DNA of 64,000 nt from Wurfbainia villosa (lineage: Eukaryota; Streptophyta; Magnoliopsida; Zingiberales; Zingiberaceae), in NCBI GenBank assembly GCA_025175895.1, contig CM045987.1:107559040-107623039 (forward strand). The letters are read 5' to 3'. Both the position numbers and the translations under genes were made by a program. How positions within the stretch are numbered: position 1 is the first letter of the stretch; the number at the start of each line of letters is the position of its first letter. Under the pieces are notes generated by a model that saw only the letters and a list, made by a program, of their open reading frames with translations, searched no databases and had not been told where the DNA came from. This document shows positions 42,791 through 53,928 of this stretch, in pieces.

Positions 42791-44013
42791 GGTTAGGAAA
42801 ACCCTAGGTTAGTCAACCATAGTGGACTTCACTTATATCATATGTTTTGGTTGGCGGGACTTAATTTTTGAAATAGTGTTGGGTGATGATAATGGACCCA
42901 TAAATAGTTTAAATCATGATGGTTAATGTAATTGTCATATATGTTTTCAATCATGGTTTATGATCTTGACATTTAATATATAATCATGGGAAATAAGGTT
43001 TTAAATCATGCTTTGGGTAATACTTGACTTATTATCATGTTTTTAATATCTAATGCATGATTACAAATTGATAGATGCATTTATTTCATGATCATATTGT
43101 GAAATTAATTCATATATATGTGTATGATCATGTGGTATGCTAGGATGATACTTAACCATGGGTAGAATTGCATGAAATTGAAGGTTAAGTACCCAAATAC
43201 CTTTAGGAACATATCACATTCACCACAAGGATAACTTTGATTGAAAACATAGTATGGGTGAGATGATAGGATGATACTAATGGTCGACTAATGCCTATGA
43301 CATTTAGATGGTCATTTAAAGTATCAAAAGAGTAATAATAGACCAATCATGGGGAAGACTTATGTTTAATTTATAGACATATTGCCCAAAGATCATGGTT
43401 GGATATTTCAAATATTTTGAAAACCATTTCTTGTTTCATAAACTGAATGTTCATGTTTTGAAAAGCTTCAAGGCAAAACTAGACTTTAAAATTGATACAA
43501 ACTTTAGATATTTTCCAACTTTTGAGATTTTACCTAATTTTCAAAAATATAATTATTTTTCATGGAAAACTATTTTTCATTGATAAAGGAACTTACAAGA
43601 AATGTGTCTCCCAAATTTCATGATTTTTTGAATTTTATAGAATTTTTTATACATTTCTAAAATTCAGTCCAAAAATCAGAAAATCAGAGTGCCAGTCGAC
43701 TGGTTGTCTGAACCAGTCGACTGATCGACTAAAAACATGCCCAGTAACCTTTTTTTTATCAGATTTTAAGGCATATTTTGGTGATTTTTTTCCTAGACTT
43801 GATGTCATGTTTGAATAACTTAGTTTAATCTTTTTGATGGTGTCAAAGGGGGAGAAATATGTATGTTTAAGTAAGTTAAATTAAGGGGGAATTGCATTTA
43901 GGGGGAGTTTCATGTATTAAGGGGGAGAGTTGATAATCATGTTTATTTACATGCTTTCTTACCTTAATATTTTTATCAAATGTTTACCTAACTTAAACGT
44001 ATTGTCACATATC
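42791..44013 (+). other. B2 internal region without coding sequence
   Basis: AT-rich, no pol. Near the LTR it has at least four GGGGGAG/GGGGGAAT purine tracts (43849-43930), as in B1. Two AGTCGACTG sites lie at about 43693-43728. Confidence 0.6.
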
Positions 44014-44027
44014 AAAAAGGGGGAGAT
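44014..44027 (+). other. Polypurine tract of B2
   Basis: AAAAAGGGGGAGAT immediately before the 3' LTR. Confidence 0.8.
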
Positions 44028-45199
44028 TGTTAGGGCAATCAACCCGTGATATGGTTTTGATGTGTGTGGCAAAGGGTTTAAGTTAGGATGATTGGATTTG
44101 ATATGTGCGTTGGAGTCTTGCAGGACTTAGTAATTCGCACATGGAGCTTAGGCAAGTGTCACCACTCACAACCTCGTGCTTGAGTCGGAGAAGGAGCATT
44201 GTAGAGTCGTGCGCTTGATGCTGCCGAGGGACCGCCGGACTAGATGACATGAAGCGAAGCCAAGGAAGCAGACTTCGAGGGCAAGAGATGCGAAGGAGTA
44301 TTGCAGAGCCGTGCGCTTGATGCTGCCGAGGGACGTGGCCATGAACGAAGAGAGCTTCGGCGAGGGACTTCGAGTGAGATGAGAGAATGAGTGAATTGTA
44401 AGTAGCTCATTAGGTGAACTTGGTCGAATGGTTGAGTGTCGGAGGCTCGACCGCAAGGGTTGAGGTTTACCCGATCGCCGGAAGCTCAAACAGATGTTAA
44501 GTTTAAGTTTCACATGGCACCAGTCGACTGCCATGTTATGACAGTCGACTGCTCCAAGTCGATTGGCATTCGATTGGTGTTTGGCTGGAGATCAAGTCGA
44601 CATCAATCGATTGATAGCACTATGCACGGGAACAGAAGCTAGTCGAGCTCGTGGGTGTCGACATCGGTTGGTGATGTAAGCATCGATCGTGATCATATAT
44701 GTTGAAATCGACCGCGGATCCCATGAATCCGGCTGGGAAGTAGCCATTATTGGGCAACGACTACAGTAGTAGTCGACTGATCGGGGCATCAGTCGACTGC
44801 TGCTGTTAACGAGAAAAAATTCCTTTTCTCTATAAAGAGAAGGGGTGAGGGACTTTGGGAGGCTAATGCTTATGCTCTAAACTCCTCCAAAGTGCCCAAC
44901 ATGTTTTCCATCCTCTTACTTGAGTTTATTTACATTATATTTGTAAGAGGAGTGATTCTTGTGTAAAAAGGTTACCTCCACCTAGCTTGGTGCAAAGGAG
45001 AGAATAGTGGAAAGCTTGAGGCGTGATTCACCTTGGACGAATCGGACCGTGGATTAGGGGCGAGGCCGTGAACCACATTACATTGTGGTGTTAGCGTTTG
45101 TGCTTTCTATTCTTTACTTTGTTTTTGTCTTGATTGTTTATATTAATATATTCCGCTTGCGCTAATTAAGTTTGTAGACGAGCAATCAACGATCCTATA
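44028..45199 (+). repeat. 3' LTR of B2, with terminal deletion
   Basis: It starts TGTTAGGGCAATC. Near the end about 60 bp present in the 5' LTR (CGACTTCCATC through CCAACA) are missing, and the LTR closes as CAATCAACGATCCTATA. The break lies at a short repeat (ACGA/TCGA), suggesting a microhomology deletion. The palindrome cluster 44520-44805 is partly CGATCG-type. Confidence 0.9.
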
Positions 45200-46189
45200 A
45201 AGCCAATGGATACACTGATAGTCGACTACCATTAACCATCAATCGACTGCCAAGCTCGTGGCGACTAACGATCACCATCGGCGTTCGCTCGCATGACCTC
45301 AACTAGCGATCGGCCCGCCCAATCTGGAATGCGACCAAGGCTATTTGCCGCAGTTGAATGCTAGTCGACTCCTAGCAGTCGACTGGTCATAACTCCAGTC
45401 GACTGTTACAAGTCAACTCGGCTACCAAATGTCAAAACACTTGACCAGTGCCTATTCATAACCCCAGTCGACTGACAAACCTCAAACATGAGGTTTAACC
45501 CCAAATATGATGCCCTCATGCTTGCTAGACCACCCTTAGCCTAGACCTAAGTCTTCTAGCCACCTTCGTCAGCCTCACACCTATCAGATCCCTTCAAGTC
45601 ATCCATGACTTATTTATCCATGCGCTAGCCTTCAGGTGCTTCCATCGGCTATTGTCATGCTAAGCTGGTCTATACTACCAAGGCACATTTGGACTTACAC
45701 TGCCAAGACTACCCCTTCGATTTTACGCCGCCAAACCATTGGACTTATGCTGCCAAGACTCCCGCTTGGACTTTACTCCACCAATATCAACCCTTGGACT
45801 TTCCCTTGCCAACCCATGTTGGACTTTCATTTGCCAAGACTCAATCTTGGTCTTTCCCTTGCCAACCCATGTTGGACTATCCAATTGCCAACACTCAAGC
45901 TTGGACTTTCCCTTGGCAAGACCCATGCTTAGACTTTCCATGCCAAGTACCCAAGACTTGGACTTTCCATGCCAAGTACACAAGACTTGGAATTTCCATT
46001 GCCAAGTGTCCCACTTGGACTTCTCCATCATATGGTCAGCCCCATGTCAACCATATAGTCAATCCATTGTCAAACAATGGTCAATTCATTGTCAAACATC
46101 AATGTCAAATATCAAAACACTAACATCAAACCACTACTCAAGTCAAACTCGAGTTTGGTCAATCGTGATCTAGGCCGATTACACTAACA
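45200..46189 (-). repeat. A4 3' LTR, piece 3
   Basis: It begins with the AAGCC duplicate of B2, then AATGGATACACTG as in 50359-50372 of the sister LTR. It carries the palindrome cluster (45224-45480) and hairpin array (45678-46110), and ends CACTAACA. Confidence 0.9.
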
Positions 46190-48004
46190 ATCTCCTCCTT
46201 TTTGATATTTGATAATAAAAAACTAAATAACTTTGAGTTAGAACACTAACTCACTCCCATCATCCCAATTGTCCAAATTAAGAATCTCAACTTCTCCCCC
46301 TTTTTGACATACATCAAAAAGGCTCTCTACAAAGGTGCCAATGTCTCATATCCCAATGAGATCTTACAATCTCCCCCTTGGTAAAAAAAAAAACATCTAG
46401 GATGCCTTCACTCTTCCTAGTGATAAGTCCCATATCACTAAAGAGAGGCAATCCTTTAAACTCTCCCAATTTTCCCATTGGGCACCTCATATTCTCAAAA
46501 TTCTCCCCCTCCTGAGGAAGAACACATCCATCATCCCATGATGGATAACCTCCTCTCAAAGGCTTGCTCCCCCTTGACCATTACACCAACAATGTTCTTA
46601 GAGAGCCCATCAAAATTAAGGTCAAAAGTTCAAATTTGAATTTTCACGCGCCTTAAAATTGATACACACCCTAAACAACTCTCCTAATCCATATCCAATG
46701 GATTTTCACCCTTTCCAATGCTTTCCAAAGTATATCCTAGGGTTAGGAGCAGTTAGGGTAGCCTAACACAGCTGAAACATGGGCTAAACATCCTTGTTTA
46801 TCCGAAATCAATGTTGACAGTCGACTCTATCAGTCATTTGACAACTGCCCTTGATGCCAGTTGACTGCCATAAGCGACAATTGACTGATTTCTACAAATG
46901 CAGAATTCAGATATCATAAAATGGAATTACGAAAATCATAAGTAATTATACATAAATAAAAAAATTATAAAAATTCATATGTATAATACTTAAGTCAATC
47001 ATTATGGGTGAAAAATATTTTAAAAATAAAATACCCATAAAATAATGAGATTCATACAAAATTCAAAACTATTGAAAAGTTTAAAGTTTTGAACCTACTT
47101 TGTATTAACTTTATCAATGGTAATTGCTATCAAAAGATAGACTTCACCCAGGTTTTTCAAAATGATTTTAAAACCTTATATTGAACCATAGTCTATGGGC
47201 TTAATGCACATGACTTGTATATAAGTTTTCCTCATGATTCCTTCATGGTATAAGATGAGTTTGAGTTCATCTAGATGCAAAAACTATGCACCTTGAACTT
47301 AACTCATTTCCTAGCATCTCACATGTGTCTAGGGTATTTGAAAACACACACATGTCAATTTGTTGTGAGATGTGGGTTTTGTTCATCTTAATCTAAGGTC
47401 TCATGTATTTTTCTAAGGCAACACTACTTGATTCTCTTATACATGACACTTCAAGTCATGCCAATTGTCCTTAAATGAATTTTATTAATGCATGAATGAT
47501 GATTATGACATAAATGATAGCATAATTAAGAACATCTGCCAATAATCATAATGTCATGGCATAACAGTTAACCCTAAACATACATGACATTAAAACTTAC
47601 CTAAGCATAATCATGACATTTATATGATTTCAATGAATATGATGTCATGACATGATATATGACAATCAAATCATGACAAATGAAATATAATGGTATAAGA
47701 ATATCTAAATTTTAATATTAATTTCCATTTCAAGAGTTAAATCCATATTTGCCATAGTATCACTCTTCTCCAAAGTGTGCCAAAAACCCAAAATGGCACA
47801 CCATGACATCTAAACCTAATTTGTGCCAATTTGATCAATTTCTCATAGCTCTCAAAATACATTGGCACATCCTAAAATCTTTTAGGATTTAAATTCAAAC
47901 TTATTTCCAAGGTATCCCAAAACCTTGAAAATGTCCTAAAGTGTCAACTCTACCATGACTATGTTAACTACCCATCCACTTAGGGTTGACACACCCTAAC
48001 CCAT
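46190..48004 (-). other. A4 purine tract and non-coding internal region
   Basis: The polypurine-tract complement (ATCTCCTCCTTTTTG) is at 46190-46204. A hairpin chain similar to A2's, with several arms decayed, covers about 46225-46560. The internal LTR-terminus motif (ATTACACCAACA) is at about 46579-46590. The rest is AT-rich and collinear with A1-A3. No pol. Confidence 0.65.
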
Positions 48005-49708
48005 CTAGCATGAAGGGACCACACTCCTAGGAACCCAAAAACTATTTAAGCTCCTTGGGTTTATTAGGTATTCACTAGGGATGACTTCCCTAGATACCCT
48101 CCTAATGACCCTCCTAGGCTTAGAAGCCTTGGTTATTGTGGTCTTGCCTAGGTTAACTCTAGGGGTGACTCCCCTTGTAACCTTATTAGTGGCTTCCCTA
48201 GGTTTCTTCGAAACCTTATCCACAAGGCACTTGCCATGGTTAACCTTAGGGATGACTTCCCTAGTAACCTTGGCTCTCCTAGACCTAGGTTGAGTTCCAT
48301 AATCAAATGGAACATTATGCTAGGTCTCCTTGGGCTTAGGTTTGTGACCCAAACCTTTCTTGCCCTTGAATGAGCCTTGCCACCTAGACTCTAGGTTTTG
48401 ACCATTTTACCCCTTAATTTGATTTTGCATATTTTTAAGGATCTTTTCTAGTTTTTCAAGCCTTGACCTCAAGGCTTGGTTCTCCAATTCTAATTGCCCA
48501 ATTTTTGAATTTTGATTTAGTCTTTGGGCATTACCATTTCTTCTAGGCATATGCCTACTCTTCTTAGGGTTATTGCCCAAATGGTTTTCTACTTTCCTAA
48601 TAGTTTCCCTAGGTAGGATTTTCCTAGGGTTATTAATCCCAAATTTCTCCTTATTTTTAAAATTGACATGTTTAGTCCCTAAGTAATAAAATTTATTATT
48701 TCTAGCATGTCTTTCATGAACAATAGCAAGATTACTCCTAGCTTGCTTTTTGACATGAAAATTTGAAGGTGTATTACTAAATTTTACCTTAGGATTTCCT
48801 TTAGAAGCTCCCCCTACATTTGATGCTCCTTCTTTTCTCCTAGGGCATTGACTCCTATAATGCACCGGTTGTTGACACTTGAAGCACACCACGTGCTCCT
48901 TGCTCTTCCTAATTGGGGTACCGACATCTTTTGAATTTTTGTTGACTTTAGGTGCCGGCGGAGTCTTCTTGACTCTTTTGGAACACTTGCTCTTGTAATG
49001 TCCTTGTTCCCTACACTCAAAGCACATAATATGATTTTTATTATTTATTAAGGTGCTTGAGTTACCTAGGTCAATGGTGGTGGAATTTTTAGCTTCTTCA
49101 TCTTCTCGACCGAAGGTGGATGCTTCCTCTTGATTATGCTCCGGAATGGAAATTCTCTCCTCCCCCTCAATCGTAGAGGTGGAGGTTTCTTCAACATCCC
49201 CTTCCACCTCTTCCGATCCGAATGTTGATTCCCTATCAATCTCCAAATCCGCAAGCGTTTGGGATGATGATGTGCTTGCTCCATCTTGATCTTGAGAGGA
49301 CAAGGACTCCTCAGACTCTTCCCTGGACTCCTCCTCGGACTTCTCCTCTACTTCATGAGCCGGTGATGGGTTTTCATGATATATTGCCAACTTGCTCCAT
49401 ATCTCCTTGGCATCCATGTAGTCTCCTATCTTGCACAAAATTTCATTAGGAATCAAATTTTCTAAAAGTTTTGTTACCTTAACTTCGGTCTTGAATTTTT
49501 TACGTTGCTCTTGGGTCCACTTCTTCAATTTTAGGACATCTCCTTTCTTATCACTAGGGGGTTCGAAACCTTCCATAATGATGAACCAATCTTCTATGTC
49601 CATCATCAAGAATGTCTCCATTCTCACCCTCCATGCCGCAAAGTCTTCTTGATCGTATGGTGGAGGAATGTCCATGGCATACCCCAATCCGTCCTTAGGT
49701 AGCTCCAT
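48005..49708 (-). pseudogene. gag: Gag of A4, long frame with stop near the C-terminus
   Basis: The ATG at 49708 opens a 433-residue frame to 48407. Gag fold (FAAWRVRMETFLMM ... LIPNEILCKIGDYMDAKEIWSKL), acidic linker, knuckle 1 intact (CFECREQGHYKSKC). Knuckle 2 keeps its Cys and His but the Gly before His is Val (CFKCQQPVHYRSQC). The coiled coil is intact. A stop after NQIKG and a further frame change separate the basic tail (48223-48005), which ends in PSEYLINPRSLNSFWVPRS. Confidence 0.87.
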
Positions 49709-49755
49709 TTCCTCTAACGCTTTTGCTCATGGGTGTAAATCCATAGAAGAGCCCC

Positions 49756-49769
49756 GGGCTCTGATACCA
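49756..49769 (-). other. Primer-binding site of A4 (initiator tRNA-Met)
   Basis: The minus strand reads TGGTATCAGAGCCC, two bases from the LTR edge at 49772. Confidence 0.9.
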
Positions 49770-49771
49770 CT

Positions 49772-51288
49772 TGTTAGGAATTAGACGTCGCTAGAGGGGG
49801 GTGAATGACGCATCTTCGTTCGCTTGACGGAATTTGATCGTGCTTGACTACAATCATTATTAGTGCAGTGGAATATAGAATAGCAATGACAAAATACGAC
49901 AAACACAATCAAAACACGATAATATAATGTGGTTCGGAACCTTAGGATTCCTACTCCATGGGTTGGGCTCGAATGAGCCCAAGCGATGCAAACACCACCA
50001 CTAATAAACTCTCAATCTCAGAAAACACTCTGGAGGTGGAGGAAACCTCTTATAAGCGATAAGAATACAAAGAAATACAACTGAAATATAAAGAACACTT
50101 TACAAATTAGGGCTTTGATTGCTTTGCTTGTTGGTTGCTTGAATGATCTTGAAGGACCCTAAAATGCACTTGAACTTTGCCTTCAATTCGCCTCAAGAAA
50201 CCTCTCAAAGAACCATGGCAAAATCCTCCACAAGTTGCTCCTTTTATCTCTACATCGGGTAGATTTCGCGCCTGGCAGTCGATTACCATAAGGCCCCAGT
50301 TGACTGCCAATAGTGTCGTTGTCTCACAACGGACTTAATCCATGTCGGTATTCAAGCCAACAGATACACTGCTGATCGATCATTACCCATCGATCAATTG
50401 CCAAGCCGTAGTCGCCCGACTAGTCACTATCGAGCGTTTCGCTCTCGCAACCTCGACCGTGATCAGCCGCCAAGGCTATTTGCCATAGTCGAATGCCAGT
50501 CGACTCCAAGCAGTCGATTGGTCATAATCCCAATTGATAGCTACAAGTCGACTCTACTTCCAAATGTCAAAATACTTGACCAATCGCCTGGTTCATAACC
50601 CCAGTCGACTGGCAAACCTCAAACATGAGGTTTAACCCCAAGTATGATACCCTCATAATTGCTAGACCACCCTTAGCCTAGACCTAAGCCTTCTAGCTAT
50701 CTCCGTCAATCTCACGCCTATCGGATTCCTCCAAGTCATCCATGACTTGTTCATCTATACGCTAGCCTTCAGGTGCTTCCATCAGCTATTTTCATGCTAT
50801 GCTGGTCTACAATGCCAAGATTATCGCTTGGACTTTACGCCGTTAAACCATTGGACTTATGCTGCCAAGACTCCCGCTTGGACTTTACTCCACCAATATC
50901 AACCCTTGGACTTTCCCTTGCCATCCCATGTTGGACTTTCCATTTGCCAAGACTCAAACTTCGACTTTCCCTTGCCAACCCATGTCGGACTTTCCAATTT
51001 CCAAGACTCAAGCTTGGACTTTCCCTTACCAAGACCCATGCTTGGACTTTCCATGCCAAGTACCCAAGACTTGGACATTCCATGCCAAGTACACAAAACT
51101 TGGACTTTCCATTGCCAAGTGTCTCACTTGGACTTCTTCATCATATGGTCAACCCCATGTCAATCATATAGTCAACCCATTCTCAAATAATGGTCAACTC
51201 ATTGTCAAACATCAATGTCAAACATTAAATCACTACTCGAGTCAAACTCGAGTCTGGTCAATCACGACCTGGGCCGATTGCACCAACA
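49772..51288 (-). repeat. 5' LTR of A4
   Basis: TGTTAGGAATTAGACGTCGC to CACCAACA. Palindrome cluster 50274-50610 with mixed CAGTCGAC and CGATCGATC types; hairpin array 50805-51220. The last units (51140-51235) use stems such as TTGTCAAA rather than CCAAG. Confidence 0.9.
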
Positions 51289-51418
51289 GAAGTGAGGTAT
51301 AAGTTAGGTAAACAGTTACTATGCTTTGGCATTGGAAGAATTATGTTGGGTTATTGTTAACCTAAATTAAAGATATTTTCAAGCATAAAAAAGAGAGAGA
51401 TTGTTGGTGCAATCAACC
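51289..51418 (+). other. E internal end and start of its 3' LTR
   Basis: It starts with the A4 duplicate GAAGT. A purine tract AAAAAAGAGAGAGA (51387-51400) is followed by TGTTGGTGCAATCAACC (51402-51418), which looks like the start of an A-type LTR. Sequence then switches to gag, so nearly all of E's 3' LTR is missing. Confidence 0.6.
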
Positions 51419-51420
51419 TT

Positions 51421-52812
51421 GTGAGGGGATTGTTGGTAATGAAAATGCTAATAAAATTGATACCTTACGATATTTTGTTTAGATTAGGGAGCTATGAGAA
51501 TGTTAAAAAGTTGTGGGATAAGTTGGTCAAATACCACGAAAATCCCGAACTGGCACAAGTAGAGAAGGAAGCCGAGGAAGAATTCTCATCCTCTCAAGCC
51601 CATGAGGATTCGGAGATTGAGAGGGAATCCACATCCGGATCGGTAGAAGAAGTGGAAGAATTGGAGGAAGCATCCACCTCCGAAAGAAGCGAAGAACCTC
51701 CCCATATCGCCTCTACCGACACTGGTAACTCATTTATTCTAATTAAGAATAAAAATCACTTTATATGCTTTGAGTGTTGGGAAGCCAGACATTATAAGAG
51801 TAAGTGCCCTAAAAGAGTCAAGAAGACTCAATCGGTGCCAAAAGTTCAAGAAAAGACCAATGAAGCTTGACCCATGATTAGGAAGAGCAAGGAGCATGTG
51901 GTATGCTTCAAGTGTCATAAAAAGAGGCATTATAGAAGTCAATACCCTAGGGGTTGGAAGAAAACCCATGAAGGAGCATCCCATATTGGGGGGAGCTTCT
52001 AAAGTAAACTCTAAGGTATTGTTTATTAATGCACCTTCAAGTTCTAAGGTTAAAAAGCATGCTAGAAATTATTTTAGTTCACTTACTATTGCTAATGAAC
52101 AAAAGCATGCTAGTAGGAATAGATATCTTTGCTTAGGTGCTAAGAGTTGTAATATTACATCTAAGGACAAACCTAGAACCAATAACCGTAAAACAATTTT
52201 ACCTAGATAGAGTATTAGGAGAATAGAAGAAAATTTAGGCATTAACCCTAAGAAGGGTAGACATATGCCTAAGAGGAAGAATTTTTCCTAAATGGTTAAT
52301 GAAAAATCAAAATTGGAAAAATTAGAGTTAGAGAACCAAGCCTTGGGGTCAAGTCTTGAAAAACTAGAAAAGACCCTAGAAAAAATGACAAACTCATATA
52401 AGGGGTCTAATGGTCAAAACTTAGGTCCTAGGAGGCAAGAACCATCAAGGGGAAAGAAAGGTTTGGGTCACAAACCTATTCCCAAGAAGACCTATCACAA
52501 TGTTCCATTCAATTATGAAATTCAATCTAGGTCTAGGAAAACCAAGGTTACTAGGGAGGTTAATCCCTAAGGTTAACCATGGTGTGTACCTAGTGGCTAA
52601 GGTTTCAAGGAAACCTAAGGAAGCCACTAAGAAGGTCACAAGGGAGGCCCATCCCTAGAGTTGACCTAGGCAAGACCCAAATGACCAAGGCTTCTAAGCC
52701 TAGGAGGGTCATTAGGAAGGTATTAAGGGAAGTTATCCCTAGTGAATACCTAGTAAACCTAAGGAGCTCTAATAGGTATTGGGTTCCTAAGAGTGTGATC
52801 CCCTCACGCTAA
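51421..52812 (+). pseudogene. gag: Gag fragment of A5
   Basis: It enters the gag fold in the middle (KLIPYDILFRLGSYENVKKLWDKL in broken alignment to relatives). An acidic linker and knuckle 1 follow with all ligands (CFECWEARHYKSKC), then a TGA at 51868-51870. In another frame is knuckle 2 with its last Cys lost (CFKCHKKRHYRSQY), then the coiled coil (ENQALGSSLEKLEKTL) and the basic tail in shifted frames. The ending reads PSEYLVNLRSSNRYWVPKS. Confidence 0.82.
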
Positions 52813-52842
52813 ATGGGTTAGGTTGTATCAAAAGGAGGAGAT

Positions 52843-53928
52843 TGTTGGTGCAACAATCCCCGGGTTAATGTTGACCAAACTCAAGTTGGACTTGAGTAGT
52901 GTTTTGATGTTTGACAATCGGTTTGACTATTGTTTGACAATATGGTTTGACCATATGTTGATCATATAACTAGTGGATGATTGGAATATCCAAAGTCATA
53001 TGGGGAAGATTATTTTGGGGAGATTGTTGGAGAAATCAACCTCGTAAGTCCAAGTTTGGATACTTGGAATGGAAAGTCTAAGCATGGTCTTGGCATGGAA
53101 AGTCCATGTTTGGATACTTGGCATGGAAAGTCCAAGAATGGGCTTGGCAAGGAAAGTTCAAGTCATGCGTACTTGACAATGGTAAAATCCAATGGTATAG
53201 TCTTGGTGGCATAGGTCCAAGCATGTATTCTAGGTGGCATAAAGTCTGAGTGAACTTTGGTAATTAAAAAGTCCAAGGGTAGGTTTGGCGGCGTAAGTCC
53301 AAATGGATCTTGGCAATGTGAAAGTCTAAGGGTGCAAGTTTGGTGGCATAAAGTCCAAGCATGGGTCTTGGCAGCATAAGCCCAAATGAACCTTGGCAAA
53401 TGACCCCGTTAGCATGACATAGTCGATGGAAGCATTTAAAGGCTAATGCGAAGGATGAAGAGTCACACACTCGAGGGATTCGAGAGGCGCGAGGCTGATG
53501 GAGGTGGATAGAAGGCTTAGATCTAGGATATGGGTGAGTAAAAAGTATGAGGGGATTATACTTGCATTAAATCTCACATTTGATGTTATCAGTCGACTAG
53601 GGTTATGGACTAGTTGACTGATCGAGTGTTTGACACTCGGGAGCCTAGTTGACTCGAAGCAGTCGACTGAGATTATGACCTATCAACTGGTTGGGTAGTT
53701 GACTGAGCTTCGACCGCCCAACTTGTGTTCTGGCAATGGACTGCCAATTGTAGGCATTCGACTAGTCCACGACAGTCGACTGCCAATGATGGACAGTCGA
53801 CTGATGGTGGTGGACACGGGCATAGAATGTCCCATAGTCAATTGACCAGTCGACTACTGGGTTGCTAGTCAACTGTTGGTAAGGGCAGTCAGCTGCTAAG
53901 GTTTCCTTTGGGCAGTCCAGCATGGATG
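52843..53928 (+). repeat. LTR of A5, 3' truncated
   Basis: TGTTGGTGCAACAATCCCC, preceded by the purine tract AAAAGGAGGAGAT. Hairpin array 52895-53400, with units such as CCAAGT-TTGGAT-ACTTGG and TCAAGT-CATGCGT-ACTTGA. CAGTCGACTG cluster 53590-53900. It stops at the J insertion; the GGATG at 53924-53928 may be its target duplicate. Confidence 0.83.

Larger units (their letters stand above)
39775..45199 (+). mobile_element. Gag-only LTR retrotransposon B2 (family B), complete
   Basis: 5' LTR 39775-41027, PBS, long gag frame, non-coding region, purine tract and 3' LTR 44028-45199, with a perfect target duplication AAGCC (39770-39774 and 45200-45204). It lies only 263 bp from B1 in the same host LTR and in the opposite orientation. 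No pol. Confidence 0.93.
33709..51288 (-). mobile_element. Gag-only LTR retrotransposon A4 (family A), hosting B1 and B2
   Basis: Minus strand: 5' LTR 49772-51288, PBS, gag 49708-48005, non-coding region, purine tract, and a 3' LTR in three pieces (33709-34066, 39507-39774, 45200-46189) split by B1 and B2. The target duplication is GAACT (33704-33708) versus GAAGT (51289-51293), one mismatch. Without B1 and B2 it would be about 6.7 kb. No pol. Confidence 0.87.
21628..51418 (+). mobile_element. Gag-only element E (family A-like), oldest in the stack, heavily interrupted
   Basis: Plus-strand pieces: 5' LTR 21628-23237 (its first bases lie beyond copia C, outside the window), PBS, broken gag 23366-25100, non-coding 25101-26551, continued at 33440-33708 and again at 51294-51401. 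A purine tract (AAAAAAGAGAGAGA) is followed by the first 17 bases or so of a 3' LTR at 51402. A3 (TSD CATTA) and A4 (TSD GAACT/GAAGT) interrupt it. No pol is seen in any piece. The right end is fused to A5 sequence. Confidence 0.8.
51419..53928 (+). mobile_element. A5: deletion derivative of an E-like gag-only element
   Basis: It lacks the 5' LTR and gag N-terminus. The gag remainder (to 52812) is followed within about 20 bp by a purine tract and LTR, so the usual 1.8-kb non-coding region is gone. The LTR is cut by J at 53928. Confidence 0.75.
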
